Positions 24,372 through 33,307 of a DNA stretch of 64,000 nucleotides are shown in pieces. The notes below the pieces were generated by a model, which was not told the DNA's origin, ran no database searches, and saw only the letters and a program-made list of their open reading frames with translations. Source of the stretch: SEAL01 sp032153715 (GTDB lineage: Bacteria > Patescibacteriota > Saccharimonadia > Saccharimonadales > Saccharimonadaceae); the NCBI GenBank assembly GCA_032153715.1, contig JALDYR010000004.1, positions 94,429-158,428 of the forward strand, given 5' to 3'. A program made the position numbers and the translations under genes. Within the stretch, counting starts at the first letter, position 1; the number at the start of each line of letters is the position of its first letter.

Positions 24372-24590
24372 CTACGGTCTCTGAAGAGATTCGCTGTCAA
24401 ACTTAGCTTTGATTTGATCGTAGCGTGTCGAGGCGGCTGTTTCATCCCATCTACCGCCGTATTCTTCTTCTAGGTCCATGGCTTCGCGTTCGCCGTAGCT
24501 TTTGCTGCCGAATGCAGAGCTAGCGCTAGGTTCGTAGTTATCACCATTGACGAGCTTGTTGAGTGCGCTGATAAATTCCTTTTTTGTCAT
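24372..24590 (-). CDS. 72-residue acidic protein, unknown
   Basis: A small soluble protein (MTKKEFISALNKLVNGD...DLEEEYGGRWDETAASTRYDQIKAKFD). The ATG at 24590 follows a good SD (GGGAGGGTGA). It is rich in Glu/Asp and Ser, with no membrane segment or Cys. It lies downstream of the TraG-like ATPase on the same strand, 78 nt after its stop, but the SD and a possible promoter between them suggest independent expression. I do not recognise it. Confidence 0.65.
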   Translation of the reverse strand: MTKKEFISALNKLVNGDNYEPSASSAFGSKSYGEREAMDLEEEYGGRWDETAASTRYDQIKAKFDSESLQRP

Positions 24591-24668
24591 CGTATCACCC
24601 TCCCTTCTATTAAAATCATATAGCACTTATATCAAAGTGAACAAGATGTAGATCGGGCGGCGGAATTA

Positions 24669-27600
24669 TTAGCGAAGGCGCAGGAGTCCGTCGTCTTCGG
24701 ATTGTTTCGGTGATTTTGGTGCTGGCGCAGGCTTGTGATCGACAGGCTTTTCGGGGGCCTTAGGAGGGTGCTGAGGAGGTGTAGGTGGGTGTGACGGTTT
24801 CTTCTCTACCTCGCGCGGTTTGTCGTGTGAAACGGCTAGCTTTGAAGGATCGTGAGTGGGCTTTGGTGTTTCAGCCGCTCGTGGTGCCCGGTTTTCGTGG
24901 TGCTCTTTTGGCTCGCGAGGACGGTGTTCTGCGGCTTCTTGGGTGGGTTTTGGATGGTGAGCAGGCTGGTCTGAATTGTCTGTCCGAGGCTGTCGATCAG
25001 GGGTGTGGGGTGCTGCTGTTTGCTGGTGAGGTGTATCATCCCCCTCCCCTTGCGTTGCTGGGTTTTTCTTGCGGCGGCTGCGGGTACGTTTTTTCTTGAC
25101 CGGGGTGCCATCTGGGTTGAGCGCAGGGGGTTGAGCTGAGCGCTGTTCTTGTGTTGGCTGCTGCTGTCGGGATTGCAGGGCATTCTCCCCTTCTGGGGTG
25201 TCGGCAATAATACGCGGCTTGTTTGGTTCTTGAGGTTTGACAGGGGTGTTCTGTGCATCAACCGGCCATTGTTTTGCCTGAGCGGCTGACTGTGGCTGCG
25301 GTGCGGCTGGCTTCTTTTTTTGCAGGTTTTCTGGTGGCTGGACGACTTCTGAGATCGCCTTCTCCACCTCTTCACGAGGAGTGGCATAGAGGTGGCGGGT
25401 GTTTTCAATGATGTACGGCGTATTGTCGACCTGCGCTGGTGGCAATTGGAGGGTGCGGGCACTAAAGGCTGGCGTCTTTTCGCCGTTAATAACCATGTTA
25501 ATGACAAAGTTTCGGTTGTGCATCTGCAAGAGGTCGTTGGCTTCGAATTGCGGTTCAAACTGCTTGGATAGGATCGGTGCATCGTCAGCGGACACACGGA
25601 ATGAAATCATACTACCAACGTTACCAAAGACGGCGTCACGAACGGTGTCGCTCATCTGAGAGATATACTGGTTGGCGACCGTCAGGTTGAGGGCGTACTT
25701 ACGCGCCTCGGATAGGATGGTTGCAAATGAATCGGTCGCGAAGTTCTGGAATTCGTCCACGTAGAGGTAGAATGGACGACGGTCTTTGATGTCGGGGATG
25801 TCCGAACGTGACATGGCGGCAAGCTGAATCTTGGTGACGAGGAACGAACCAAGGATACCGGCGTTGTCTTCACCAATCAAGCCCTTTGACAGGTTGACGA
25901 TCAGGATCTTGCCTTCGTCCATGATCTCGCGGATGTTAAAGGTCGATTTTGGCTGGCCGATAATGTTACGGATGACTGGGTTGGCCGTAAAGGCACCGAC
26001 CTTGTTAAGGACCGGGGCAACGGCTTCGGCGACGAACTTGTCATTCCAGCTGGCAAACTCGACGTTCCAGAACTGCAGGACGACGGTGTCGGTACAGTAT
26101 GTCAGTGTTTCTTTGCGGAACTTCTTGTCAGTCAGCATGCGAGTGATGTCGAGCATGGTTGTTTCTGGTCGATCAAGTAGTGCAAGGATGGTATAGCGCA
26201 AAATATACTCGAGTCGTGGACCCCAGCTGTCGCCAAACATACGCTTCAATACGCCGATCACCTCAGAGCTAATATTGCTCTTTTGTGACGGATTAGTGAC
26301 CTCGAGCGGGTTGAATCCCAGTGGAAAGCCAGTGTCGGCTGGGTTAAAGTAGACGACGTCTTTGAGGCGGCTTTCAGGAATAAATTTCATGTTGTCGACG
26401 GCAAAGTCACCGTGCGGGTCGATGATGGCATAACCTTGATTGTGGTAAATGTCGCTGAGCGCGAGGAGGGATAAAGTACCTGATTTACCGGCACCGGTTT
26501 GACCGATGATGTACAGGTGACGTGAGCGGTCAAAGCGTAGCATACCAAACTGGTGGTTAATGCCACGGAAGTTTGTCAGGCCAAAGGCGCTGATATTTTC
26601 GTCGATCGCGGCATTGCCCGTAATGATTGGCAACTTAGCTGGTGGTTCAGCGGTCTTGCTGCTAGCCCAGACGATATTTGGCGTTTCCACGTTAGTGTGC
26701 GGCAAGTGGAAGACACTGGCAACTTCTTCGATATTAAGGATAAAGCCTTTGTCGATAAACAGACGAGCGCGGTACGCGGCCAAGTCTTCTTTTTTAAAGC
26801 TGGCGTTTGATACCTTGAAGCCGTTGAGGTTGGTGCTGTTATATTGCTTGAACGTACCAACAATCGCTTGCATGCGCTGCTTTGCGTTGATTTGGCTTTC
26901 ACCAAGGTATGCCAGGCGGATTTTGACTTGGTAGCCAAGTTTAGTCGCCTTCTTCTCTGCCTCGGCGATACGAGTCTTGTCACGATCGGATAATTCTTTT
27001 GGTGCTGCCGGGCCGCTCGTCCCCTGCTCTGGTGGTTTCCACAATGCCTCAAAAAAGGTAATGAACCATTTCATGTCGAACTTTAATGACGTGCCGCCAC
27101 TTTTGAGGGCTTTGATCCAGCTGTCTGACGCTTTGTGCCACGTGTCAGGAACTGGGCGCACAAGGACTTGCACCCACAGCTCTTCACCGGTAGATTCTAG
27201 CTTGGCAAGCGTGCCGGTGATGCCCGCTAGCGGGTCAACTTCAAAGCTTTGGAACGATTTGATCGGCAAAAATTCACTACCCGTCAGAGTAATTTCACTT
27301 GTATACGTGACGCTGTGTTGGCGTTCGTGGGCGACGTAATCCTCGTCGGCTTCGTGGATTTGCACAGTTGGGTACTGGGCGTAAATTTGGCCCTCGACAA
27401 AACTCTGCAGTGTTTTTGGCACCCAGACATAAAAACGAATCTGCCCATTGACTGACGCAATTTCGAAACTCATGTGTTCCTGAATGCCACCATTCAGTTT
27501 GAGCTCTTCCTTGTCGCGAAGGATACCATGAAGACTGGCAAATAATTGCTCGGCCGCCATTTCTGACTTGTCATTGGCTTTTGGAATTTCAAGAATCAGC

Positions 27601-27734
27601 AGCGTGCTTTCGACTGCTTTGACGGCATCAATACGCTGGTAATTTTTCCAAGTTAAATACCCCAAGAAAAGTACAACTGGTAACCAGACGTACCATTGGA
27701 GTAAGAAACCGATAAGCCAAGCGATAAATTCCAT
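24669..27734 (-). CDS. VirD4/TraG-type (type IV secretion/conjugation-like) ATPase with Pro-rich tail
   Basis: 1021 residues. An N-terminal membrane segment (WLIGFLLQWYVWLPVVLFLGYL), a ~350-residue accessory domain, then a RecA-like motor: Walker A YIIGQTGAGKSGTLSLLAL (~418-436), DPHGDFAVDNM, Walker B FYLYVDEFQNFA (~660-671), and the helicase-like YALNLTVANQYISQM. This is the architecture of the coupling-type ATPases kept in Saccharibacteria and other CPR, thought to belong to a type IV secretion or cell-cell contact machine. The last ~240 residues are disordered Pro/Gln/Lys/His-rich (PAAPQPQSAAQ, KKKRTRSRRKKN, HPPTPPQHPPKAPEKP). No other secretion gene is adjacent. Confidence 0.88.
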   Translation of the reverse strand: MEFIAWLIGFLLQWYVWLPVVLFLGYLTWKNYQRIDAVKAVESTLLILEIPKANDKSEMAAEQLFASLHGILRDKEELKLNGGIQEHMSFEIASVNGQIRFYVWVPKTLQSFVEGQIYAQYPTVQIHEADEDYVAHERQHSVTYTSEITLTGSEFLPIKSFQSFEVDPLAGITGTLAKLESTGEELWVQVLVRPVPDTWHKASDSWIKALKSGGTSLKFDMKWFITFFEALWKPPEQGTSGPAAPKELSDRDKTRIAEAEKKATKLGYQVKIRLAYLGESQINAKQRMQAIVGTFKQYNSTNLNGFKVSNASFKKEDLAAYRARLFIDKGFILNIEEVASVFHLPHTNVETPNIVWASSKTAEPPAKLPIITGNAAIDENISAFGLTNFRGINHQFGMLRFDRSRHLYIIGQTGAGKSGTLSLLALSDIYHNQGYAIIDPHGDFAVDNMKFIPESRLKDVVYFNPADTGFPLGFNPLEVTNPSQKSNISSEVIGVLKRMFGDSWGPRLEYILRYTILALLDRPETTMLDITRMLTDKKFRKETLTYCTDTVVLQFWNVEFASWNDKFVAEAVAPVLNKVGAFTANPVIRNIIGQPKSTFNIREIMDEGKILIVNLSKGLIGEDNAGILGSFLVTKIQLAAMSRSDIPDIKDRRPFYLYVDEFQNFATDSFATILSEARKYALNLTVANQYISQMSDTVRDAVFGNVGSMISFRVSADDAPILSKQFEPQFEANDLLQMHNRNFVINMVINGEKTPAFSARTLQLPPAQVDNTPYIIENTRHLYATPREEVEKAISEVVQPPENLQKKKPAAPQPQSAAQAKQWPVDAQNTPVKPQEPNKPRIIADTPEGENALQSRQQQPTQEQRSAQPPALNPDGTPVKKKRTRSRRKKNPATQGEGDDTPHQQTAAPHTPDRQPRTDNSDQPAHHPKPTQEAAEHRPREPKEHHENRAPRAAETPKPTHDPSKLAVSHDKPREVEKKPSHPPTPPQHPPKAPEKPVDHKPAPAPKSPKQSEDDGLLRLR

Positions 27735-27811
27735 GATGTGTATACTACTAGTCTATTGTCGCACCTGTCGCCTCTGTATGCAAGGAGAGTTTGGCCGGCC
27801 TGAAAAAGACG

Positions 27812-28867
27812 TTATTTCTTGTCTTCGGCAAGTGAGTACGTTGCTTTTGCAACGCGCTTAAATTGCGGTTTGCTTTGCAGGTTCAGTAGGATAGTCGTTT
27901 CCTTAACCTGACGGCTTTTGAGAACGCGCTTAACGATTTCGTCGCGGTGCAATGGTTCGTCAGACTTGCGAAGGATCTCAGCGATAGTATCAGCCACAGT
28001 TCCCTTGCTGTAGCCCCAGCTGTCGAGGGCGTAAATGCCACGACCGATCAATACAAAGCGCTTGTCTTTGATAAGCTCGTTGTGGATTGCCTGAGTGGTA
28101 ACGTTTTTACGGCTAAAGTTGCTGTCTTTGATGGCGTCAGCGATTTCACTAAAGTGTAGTGGCTTGCCGTTTTCCGCGAGGATAACGTAGATTTTGTCGC
28201 GAATGTTCTTTGGATTAACAGTTGGCCATTTAACAAGACCCCAAACGTCCTTTAGGTGTGCAAGGTGCTTGCTGACGCTTGCAAGGGCGCGGATATTTGC
28301 TGGGTGTTCGTAGCTAAGCTGGTCGTGGAGCTGATCAATCGTGATTGGCTCACCGTGTTTTTTGATGGCTTTAACGATTTCGTCGATTTCGTGACGAAGC
28401 TTCTTTTCATCGCCATATTCAGCGATAGCAACAGCGTGACGGTAGTTGTCGTTCTCATTGATGACAGTTAGGTGTGGTGCAAGTTCTGCAACGAAAGCAA
28501 CGCGAGCACGCTTGAGGTTGTCGGCTGACTTCCCTACGAGCTTGTCAGTTAGTTCGTTGACAGTTGCCAGGCGGCCCATTTCAGCGAGCTGACGGACGAT
28601 TGCTTTTTCGATGGCCTGGATTGAAGGGATTTTGCCTTCTTCGCTCGAGATTTTGAGGCGGATGAGGATCGCCTTTTCAAGCTGACGAACGCGTTCACGA
28701 GTGATGCCGAGGAGCTCACCAATCTGTTCAAGTGTTTCTTTTCGGTCATAAAGTCCAAAACGTCGGGTGATGATTTCACGCTCTCGCTCTTGGTCAATTG
28801 CGCCTAGGATTGTTTCAACAGCTGCGTCGATATCAAAAGTTGTCTCGGTTTTGGGAGCTTCGCTCAT
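27812..28867 (-). CDS. Sigma-70 region 4 plus HARE-HTH transcription factor-like protein
   Basis: About 351 residues. Near the N-terminus is a sigma-70 region-4 fold: REREIITRRFGLYDRKETLEQIGELLGITRERVRQLEKAILIRLK (~30-75), with the recognition helix ITRERVRQLEKAI intact. Then several winged-helix segments, of which DKIYVILAENGKPLHFSEIADAIK and DTIAEILRKSDEPLHRDEIVKRV match HARE-HTH/RpoE-delta repeats. Sigma region 2 is missing, so it cannot be a classical sigma factor by itself. The ATG at 28867 follows a GAGGAAC SD; a longer in-frame start exists at 28891. The promoter at 28930-28958 is strong. Confidence 0.83.
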   Translation of the reverse strand: MSEAPKTETTFDIDAAVETILGAIDQEREREIITRRFGLYDRKETLEQIGELLGITRERVRQLEKAILIRLKISSEEGKIPSIQAIEKAIVRQLAEMGRLATVNELTDKLVGKSADNLKRARVAFVAELAPHLTVINENDNYRHAVAIAEYGDEKKLRHEIDEIVKAIKKHGEPITIDQLHDQLSYEHPANIRALASVSKHLAHLKDVWGLVKWPTVNPKNIRDKIYVILAENGKPLHFSEIADAIKDSNFSRKNVTTQAIHNELIKDKRFVLIGRGIYALDSWGYSKGTVADTIAEILRKSDEPLHRDEIVKRVLKSRQVKETTILLNLQSKPQFKRVAKATYSLAEDKK

Positions 28868-28929
28868 GAGTTTTGTTCCTCTCTGCCTCATCTCGGAATG
28901 TGTTTAGTTATTAATCTATCTTGTTATCC

Positions 28930-28958
28930 ACTATAAAACATATTTTTCATAATGTCAA
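28930..28958 (-). promoter_or_regulatory. Promoter of the sigma-r4/HARE-HTH gene
   Basis: On the minus strand TTGACA (28958-28953), 17 nt, TATAGT (28935-28930). Perfect -35, leader of ~60 nt. The rest of the AT-rich spacer up to 29114 shows no gene. Confidence 0.75.
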
Positions 28959-29114
28959 ACATTTTCTCTGATTTAATCAATTATAGCATGAAGTAGACGT
29001 GTTTAGTAAAGAGTGTTTTGAGACTTTTTATATATTCCCTATTGTGACCTGATGTATATACAGTGGTCATTATATGTGGTATGGCACTACTGATAGCGTT
29101 TATGGCTGCCAAAT

Positions 29115-29163
29115 GAAAAACCCGCCCCGAGAGACGCTGCCGAGAGTGAATCTCGAGGCGGGT
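29115..29163 (-). terminator. Intrinsic terminator, GGCGGG stem
   Basis: On the minus strand ACCCGCC pairs with GGCGGGT with an inner TCGAG/CTCGG-type stem and is followed by TTTTT. It ends the small-gene pair 29189/29371. Confidence 0.85.
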
Positions 29164-29188
29164 CTTCGGTGGCGGGTGTGCCTGGGTG

Positions 29189-29353
29189 TTAGCTTCGGGC
29201 CATGAGGTATCCAGTAACGAGGCCGATCAGGGGCATGGCAATCAAGAATATCCCGAGGGCACCTATACTAACTACCCCAATAAGTCCACTTACGCAGACG
29301 ACAATCAGCAGGGCGACCAAGAGGTTCTTACGCTTCTCGCGTGTTGCTGCCAT
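29189..29353 (-). CDS. 54-residue membrane peptide
   Basis: ATG 29353 to stop 29189: basic start (MAATREKRKN) then a long hydrophobic region of two joined segments (LLVALLIVVCVSGLIGVVSI and GALGIFLIAMPLIGLVTGYL) and a short MARS end. SD AGGAAAGG lies upstream. A strong terminator follows 26 nt after the stop. Too short for family assignment; the hydrophobic hairpin resembles many small CPR membrane peptides and also type I toxin-like peptides, with nothing to decide between these. Confidence 0.65.
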   Translation of the reverse strand: MAATREKRKNLLVALLIVVCVSGLIGVVSIGALGIFLIAMPLIGLVTGYLMARS

Positions 29354-29370
29354 GATGTGACCTTTCCTAG

Positions 29371-29817
29371 TTAGACTACTGGAGTATTGAGCAGGCGTGT
29401 CGCTTTGCTGATGCCAGTATGCTCATCTAGAATGGCTTGGTTTTGTATCGCCATTTGGTGTGTATGTTCTATCTTTGCAAGCTCCTCTTTTCGAAGTAAT
29501 GCGGCCTTGGCATGGATGAGTCGTAACGCTTCAAGTTCGCGCTCTGCTTTGGTTGATCGGCGCTTCTTTTTCCAGTTTGCATAGCTGAAGTTCGACAACC
29601 GTCGGCCGAGCCGGAAGAGCCAGTAGATTGGCCATAGAAGTGCACCGACTGTAGCCGGGACGCTGTGAAGAGGTTGGCCGAGTCCATCACACATGCATGA
29701 TCGATTATTGCATCGTGCCAGAGCTCTTTGGTAAATTATGTGTGCTGTCGTGAAGAATACGACCACATACACCAATGCGATGCATGCTATACCAGTGATA
29801 ATTAGGAATGTCTCCAT
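29371..29817 (-). CDS. 148-residue membrane-anchored protein, unknown
   Basis: An N-terminal membrane segment (METFLIITGIACIALVYVVVFF), a short Cys-rich stretch (RCNNRSCMCDG), a second hydrophobic part (VGALLWPIYWLFRLG) and a basic, coiled-coil-like C-terminus (KKKRRSTKAERELEALRLIHAKAALLRKEELAK). The ATG at 29817 follows SD GAGAGGAAA; an upstream in-frame start at 29883 lacks an SD. 17 nt separate it from the next small membrane gene, so the two share a terminator and probably a transcript. Confidence 0.68.
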   Translation of the reverse strand: METFLIITGIACIALVYVVVFFTTAHIIYQRALARCNNRSCMCDGLGQPLHSVPATVGALLWPIYWLFRLGRRLSNFSYANWKKKRRSTKAERELEALRLIHAKAALLRKEELAKIEHTHQMAIQNQAILDEHTGISKATRLLNTPVV

Positions 29818-29904
29818 AATTTCCTCTCGTAGGTGCTTCCCGGGGGACTGTTTATTAATAACATAAAGACAGTATGTGTACAAATGAAAAGCTTGTCCTG
29901 AGAC

Positions 29905-30075
29905 ATGACTCTTTCAGTTAAAGGTCCAACACTCTTTCTTTGGAACACCAAAGAAACAAAGTGTCATCTTTTTGAGCCGTCAAAAAGAAGCAAGAAGCTC
30001 GTGACGGCTTCACGTCGCCATGTCTCTCTGCCGCCGTTTGGCCGTCGCTGCGGAACGCCCGTTGGGCGGTCGTGA
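29905..30075 (+). other. Structured spacer with an uncertain 56-codon frame
   Basis: The 383-nt gap between 29817 and 30200 contains several hairpins: TTTCTTTGG/CCAAAGAAA near 29940, GCCGTCA/TGACGGC near 29975-30025, and GTCGTGAATA (30069-30078) / TATTCACGAC (30094-30103). A frame of 56 codons (29905-30075) starting MTLSVKGPTLFLWNTKE runs through them but has no SD, so it may be spurious. The structure suggests an RNA element. Confidence 0.35.
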
Positions 30076-30166
30076 ATAGTGATTATAGTTGTATATTCAC
30101 GACACGTCCTCGCGAATGATTCGGCCAAAAGTCACCAGTGAGTCGTGGGACGATGCAGAGGTCACG

Positions 30167-30206
30167 GGAAAAATAGTTGTTCTTTCAGCTGAAAGAACAA
30201 CTATTT
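30167..30206 (-). terminator. topA terminator, perfect 36-bp palindrome
   Basis: Arms AAATAGTTGTTCTTTCAG and its exact complement (30171-30206) contain the topA stop codon; on the minus strand the stem is followed by a T-run. Confidence 0.85.
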
Positions 30207-32573
30207 CTTGCGAGGAGCGGATTTTTTCGCAGGCGCTTTCTTGGCAGCTGGCTTTTTCGCAGCAGTTGTCTTGCGGGCGAAGCGACCCTTGGCTGGTGTG
30301 GCGCTGGCAAGTAATTCTTTAGCCTGTTCGTGCGTGACGTCCTGTGGTTCGACGTCTTTTGGAATCTTGGCGTTCTTGGTGCCGTCGGTAATATACGGAC
30401 CGTAGCGGCCTTTTAGGACCTTGATACCATCACCAAAGTCGGCGATGTTCTTCTCTGCCTCGGCTTTGAGCTTTTCGGCGTAAAGTTCGAGGGCTTGGTC
30501 GAGGGTGATGTCATGCGGATCAAGTGGCTTGATGCTGACGAATAGTTTGCCGATCTGAATATAAGGGCCAAAGCGACCAACGTTCGCTTTGATTGTTTCG
30601 CCGTCTTTGGTTTCGCCAACAGTGCGGGGTAATTTAAAGGCATGCAAGGCTTCTTCGAGTGTGATCGTCTCGATCTTTTTACCAGCAGGAAGCGGCGCGA
30701 ATTGCGGCTTGTTTTCTTTGTCTTCGGTGCTGCCAAGTTGGAGCATCGGACCAAAACGGCCAAAGCGCGCAATGATTGGCTTGCCGGTCTTTGGGTCGTT
30801 GCCGACTTCACGAGACGCGCCAACGGTTGAACGGTCGATACCACCTGATTGCTCGATGAGTTGATGGAACGGCGTATAGAAGCGCTCCAGCATCGTGTTG
30901 CGCGCCAAGGCGCCGGTGGCGATCTGGTCGAATTCTTCTTCGACGTTTGCCGTAAAGCTATAGTCGACGATTTTGTCGAAGTGGCTTGTAAGGAAGTCGC
31001 TAATCAATTCACCGCTCGGCGTTGGGACGAGCTTGCCCTTGTCTGCGCCAGTCTTTTCCTGGATAACGTCGCGAGTGACCTTGATTGACGCGCGTGGTTC
31101 GTATGATAGTTGAATCACGTCACGTGCCGTACCTTCGCCTTCGCCGCGTTCAACATAGCCGCGGGCCTGAATGGTGCTGATGATTGTTGCATAGGTTGAC
31201 GGACGGCCAATGCCGAGGTCTTCGAGCTTCTTGACCAGACTACCTTCAGTAAAGCGAGCTGGTGGGCGGGCAAAGGTTTGTTTCGCGACAACCGAAGAGA
31301 GGTCGAATGAGTCACCGCTTGCAACCGGCGGCAGGATGTCAGCTTCTTTTTTGCTGGCGCCATAGATTTTGAGGAAGCCGTCAAAGATAATGACTTCACC
31401 TTTGGCCTCGAACGCTTTGTCGCCGGTACTGACCTTGATGGTGATAACCGTTTTCTCTAGTTTGGCTGGTGCCATCTGGCTGGCGAGCGTACGATTACGG
31501 ATCAATGTATATAATTTCTGGTCGTATTCGTTGCTGCTACCCTTTTCGAGGCGCATATCAGTTGGACGGATCGCTTCGTGAGCTTCTTGGGCGTTGCTAC
31601 TTTTGGTCTTGAAGGTGCGGACTTGGCTGTACTGTTCACCGAACGTGCTTTTAATGTAGTCCGCCGCTGCCGCGATTGCCTGGCCACTCAGGTTGACCGA
31701 GTCGGTTCGCATGTAGGTAATCTTACCTTCTTGGTAGAGTTTTTGTGCGCTGGCCATTGTCGCCTTTGAACCAAAGCTCAACTTGGCGTTAGCGTCCTGC
31801 TGCAGGGTACTGGTTGTAAACGGCGCCGCTGGGTTGCGAGTGCTCGGGCTGGTGGTGATATCGGTGACGGTAAAGTCGGCATCTTTCAGGGTCTCGAGGA
31901 ATGCCTGCGCTTCTTCTTCGGTATCGAAGCGATGTGGCAGTTCGGCTTTGATTTCTTCACCCTTATGAGTAAAGACTGCAGTGACCTTGAATTGGAATGA
32001 GCCTTCAAACTTGGCGATTTCTCGCTCGCGTTCAACCAGTAGACGAACGGCTGGTGACTGCACGCGTCCAGCAGATTTGCCGCCAGGCACTTTTTGCCAC
32101 ACAACTGGAGAAAGCTCGAAGCCAACCAGGCGGTCAAGGATTTGACGTGCTTGCTGCGCCTGAACAAGGTCCATATCAACGACGTGGGCGTCTTTGATCG
32201 CCTGTTCGACAGCTGCTTTGCTAATTTCGTGATACGTAATACGCTTGGTGGTTGTTGGATCTAGGCCGAGGACTTCGCAGAGGTGCCATGAGATAGCCTC
32301 TCCTTCGCGGTCGGGGTCGGTTGCGAGGTAGACAGTTTCCGCCTCTTTGGCAGCACGTTTTAGTTCGGTAACAACTTTTTTCTTTTCAGAGTCGACTTCA
32401 TATTGAGTTTTGAAGCCGTTTTTGACATCGATAGGCGGCGTGCCGTCTTTTGTCTTTTTGACAATAGAACGAATATGGCCAACGCTCGAGAGCACACGGA
32501 AATCTTTACCGAGGTATTTCTCGATAGTTTTCGCTTTTGCTGGGCTCTCTACAATGACTAAATTCTTTGGCAT
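30201..32573 (-). CDS. topA: DNA topoisomerase I
   Basis: Relaxes negative supercoils via a covalent 5'-phosphotyrosine. 790 residues: Toprim domain (KNLVIVESPAKAKTIEKYLG, ATDPDREGEAISWHL), active-site tyrosine in ITYMRTDSVNLS (~300-311), AHEAIRPTD, PARFTEGSLVKKLEDLGIGRPSTYATIISTI. Downstream there are no zinc-ribbon cysteines; instead three 'GRFGP/GRYGP' topo-C repeats (ARFGRFGPMLQLG, GRFGPYIQIGK, GRYGPYITDG) and a Lys/Ala-rich tail (KKPAAKKAPAKKSAPRKK). The stop codon is part of its terminator palindrome. Monocistronic. Confidence 0.96.
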   Translation of the reverse strand: MPKNLVIVESPAKAKTIEKYLGKDFRVLSSVGHIRSIVKKTKDGTPPIDVKNGFKTQYEVDSEKKKVVTELKRAAKEAETVYLATDPDREGEAISWHLCEVLGLDPTTTKRITYHEISKAAVEQAIKDAHVVDMDLVQAQQARQILDRLVGFELSPVVWQKVPGGKSAGRVQSPAVRLLVEREREIAKFEGSFQFKVTAVFTHKGEEIKAELPHRFDTEEEAQAFLETLKDADFTVTDITTSPSTRNPAAPFTTSTLQQDANAKLSFGSKATMASAQKLYQEGKITYMRTDSVNLSGQAIAAAADYIKSTFGEQYSQVRTFKTKSSNAQEAHEAIRPTDMRLEKGSSNEYDQKLYTLIRNRTLASQMAPAKLEKTVITIKVSTGDKAFEAKGEVIIFDGFLKIYGASKKEADILPPVASGDSFDLSSVVAKQTFARPPARFTEGSLVKKLEDLGIGRPSTYATIISTIQARGYVERGEGEGTARDVIQLSYEPRASIKVTRDVIQEKTGADKGKLVPTPSGELISDFLTSHFDKIVDYSFTANVEEEFDQIATGALARNTMLERFYTPFHQLIEQSGGIDRSTVGASREVGNDPKTGKPIIARFGRFGPMLQLGSTEDKENKPQFAPLPAGKKIETITLEEALHAFKLPRTVGETKDGETIKANVGRFGPYIQIGKLFVSIKPLDPHDITLDQALELYAEKLKAEAEKNIADFGDGIKVLKGRYGPYITDGTKNAKIPKDVEPQDVTHEQAKELLASATPAKGRFARKTTAAKKPAAKKAPAKKSAPRKK

Positions 32574-32654
32574 ACTTTATTCCGCTTGTGTATCGTATCT
32601 AAACACAGTGGCTGATTGTATGCAAATAATTGCGATTGGTCAATAGGCCTTAAT

Positions 32655-32737
32655 AAAAAGCCGCCTATGACGGCGATGATGCATACATAAAGCAATTTCG
32701 CGGGGCTAGTGGTGTGTCGGTGCCCACTAGCCCCGCG
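32655..32737 (-). terminator. Two hairpins downstream of gene 32796
   Basis: A perfect 14-bp stem, CGCGGGGCTAGTGG (32699-32712) with CCACTAGCCCCGCG (32724-32737), is followed on the minus strand by a second stem (GCCGTCATAGGCGGC region) and TTTTTATT. The second is a standard terminator of the GCCGCC type; the first lacks a T-run. Confidence 0.65.
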
Positions 32738-32795
32738 AAAGATAGACTTATATAGATAGGTAGTTCTGTTCAGGGTTGCCTCCTCGTACGCTCGC

Positions 32796-33140
32796 CTACT
32801 GAGGGAGTTTTTTGCGATGGTCGGGATGTACCCAGGCTTTGTTGTGCCGCGTGGTATCCCACGAGATGATAGTAGAACGACCGGTCATCTTCTTCCTGAT
32901 GGTTGCCGTGAAAAACGCCTGGAGGAACGGAACGCGATCAGCTCCCCCTATGTCGATATAGATGGGTATTATCCAAGATTTGGTGTTGGTATGCTTTTGG
33001 ATGCGGTTATAGTCGACTCTGCAGGTCGAGTGTATGTCTGAACATTCTTTTAAGAGTGCGTTTCTGGCAGGTGTTCCCATCCGAGAGAGCTGCTCGTAAA
33101 CCCGTTCGTCATCAAGTACGAGGCGTGCGCTGATTGACAT
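32796..33140 (-). CDS. 114-residue basic protein, unknown
   Basis: A soluble, Arg/Lys-rich protein (MSISARLVLDDERVYEQLSRMGTPARNALLKECSDIHS...). The ATG at 33140 is preceded by AAAGG; a longer in-frame start (33179) has no SD. C-terminal half contains FLQAFFTATIRKKMTGRSTII. First of a run of small minus-strand genes (33-35 kb), each with an SD and its own terminator. Family not recognised. Confidence 0.6.
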   Translation of the reverse strand: MSISARLVLDDERVYEQLSRMGTPARNALLKECSDIHSTCRVDYNRIQKHTNTKSWIIPIYIDIGGADRVPFLQAFFTATIRKKMTGRSTIISWDTTRHNKAWVHPDHRKKLPQ

Positions 33141-33262
33141 GATATACCTTTCGATAAGTCTAGGAATGTACGCCGACATGTTGTCGGACTTATCTTTACC
33201 TTATAAGAGACTGTAGGTTGTCGCAGTTAAATACCTAACATATAAAAGACTATAACAATAAG

Positions 33263-33296
33263 GAAAAGCCGCCATACATATTATTGTATGGCGGCG
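33263..33296 (-). terminator. Terminator after gene 33308, GCCGCC stem
   Basis: GCCGCCATACA pairs with TGTATGGCGGC; on the minus strand TTTT follows. Confidence 0.85.
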
Positions 33297-33307
33297 AATC
33301 CGACGTC

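Noticed and set aside
24836..25597. A 253-codon minus-strand frame inside the TraG-like gene
   Set aside because: Shifted frame of the Pro-rich tail; composition matches a frame shadow and no start signal is present.
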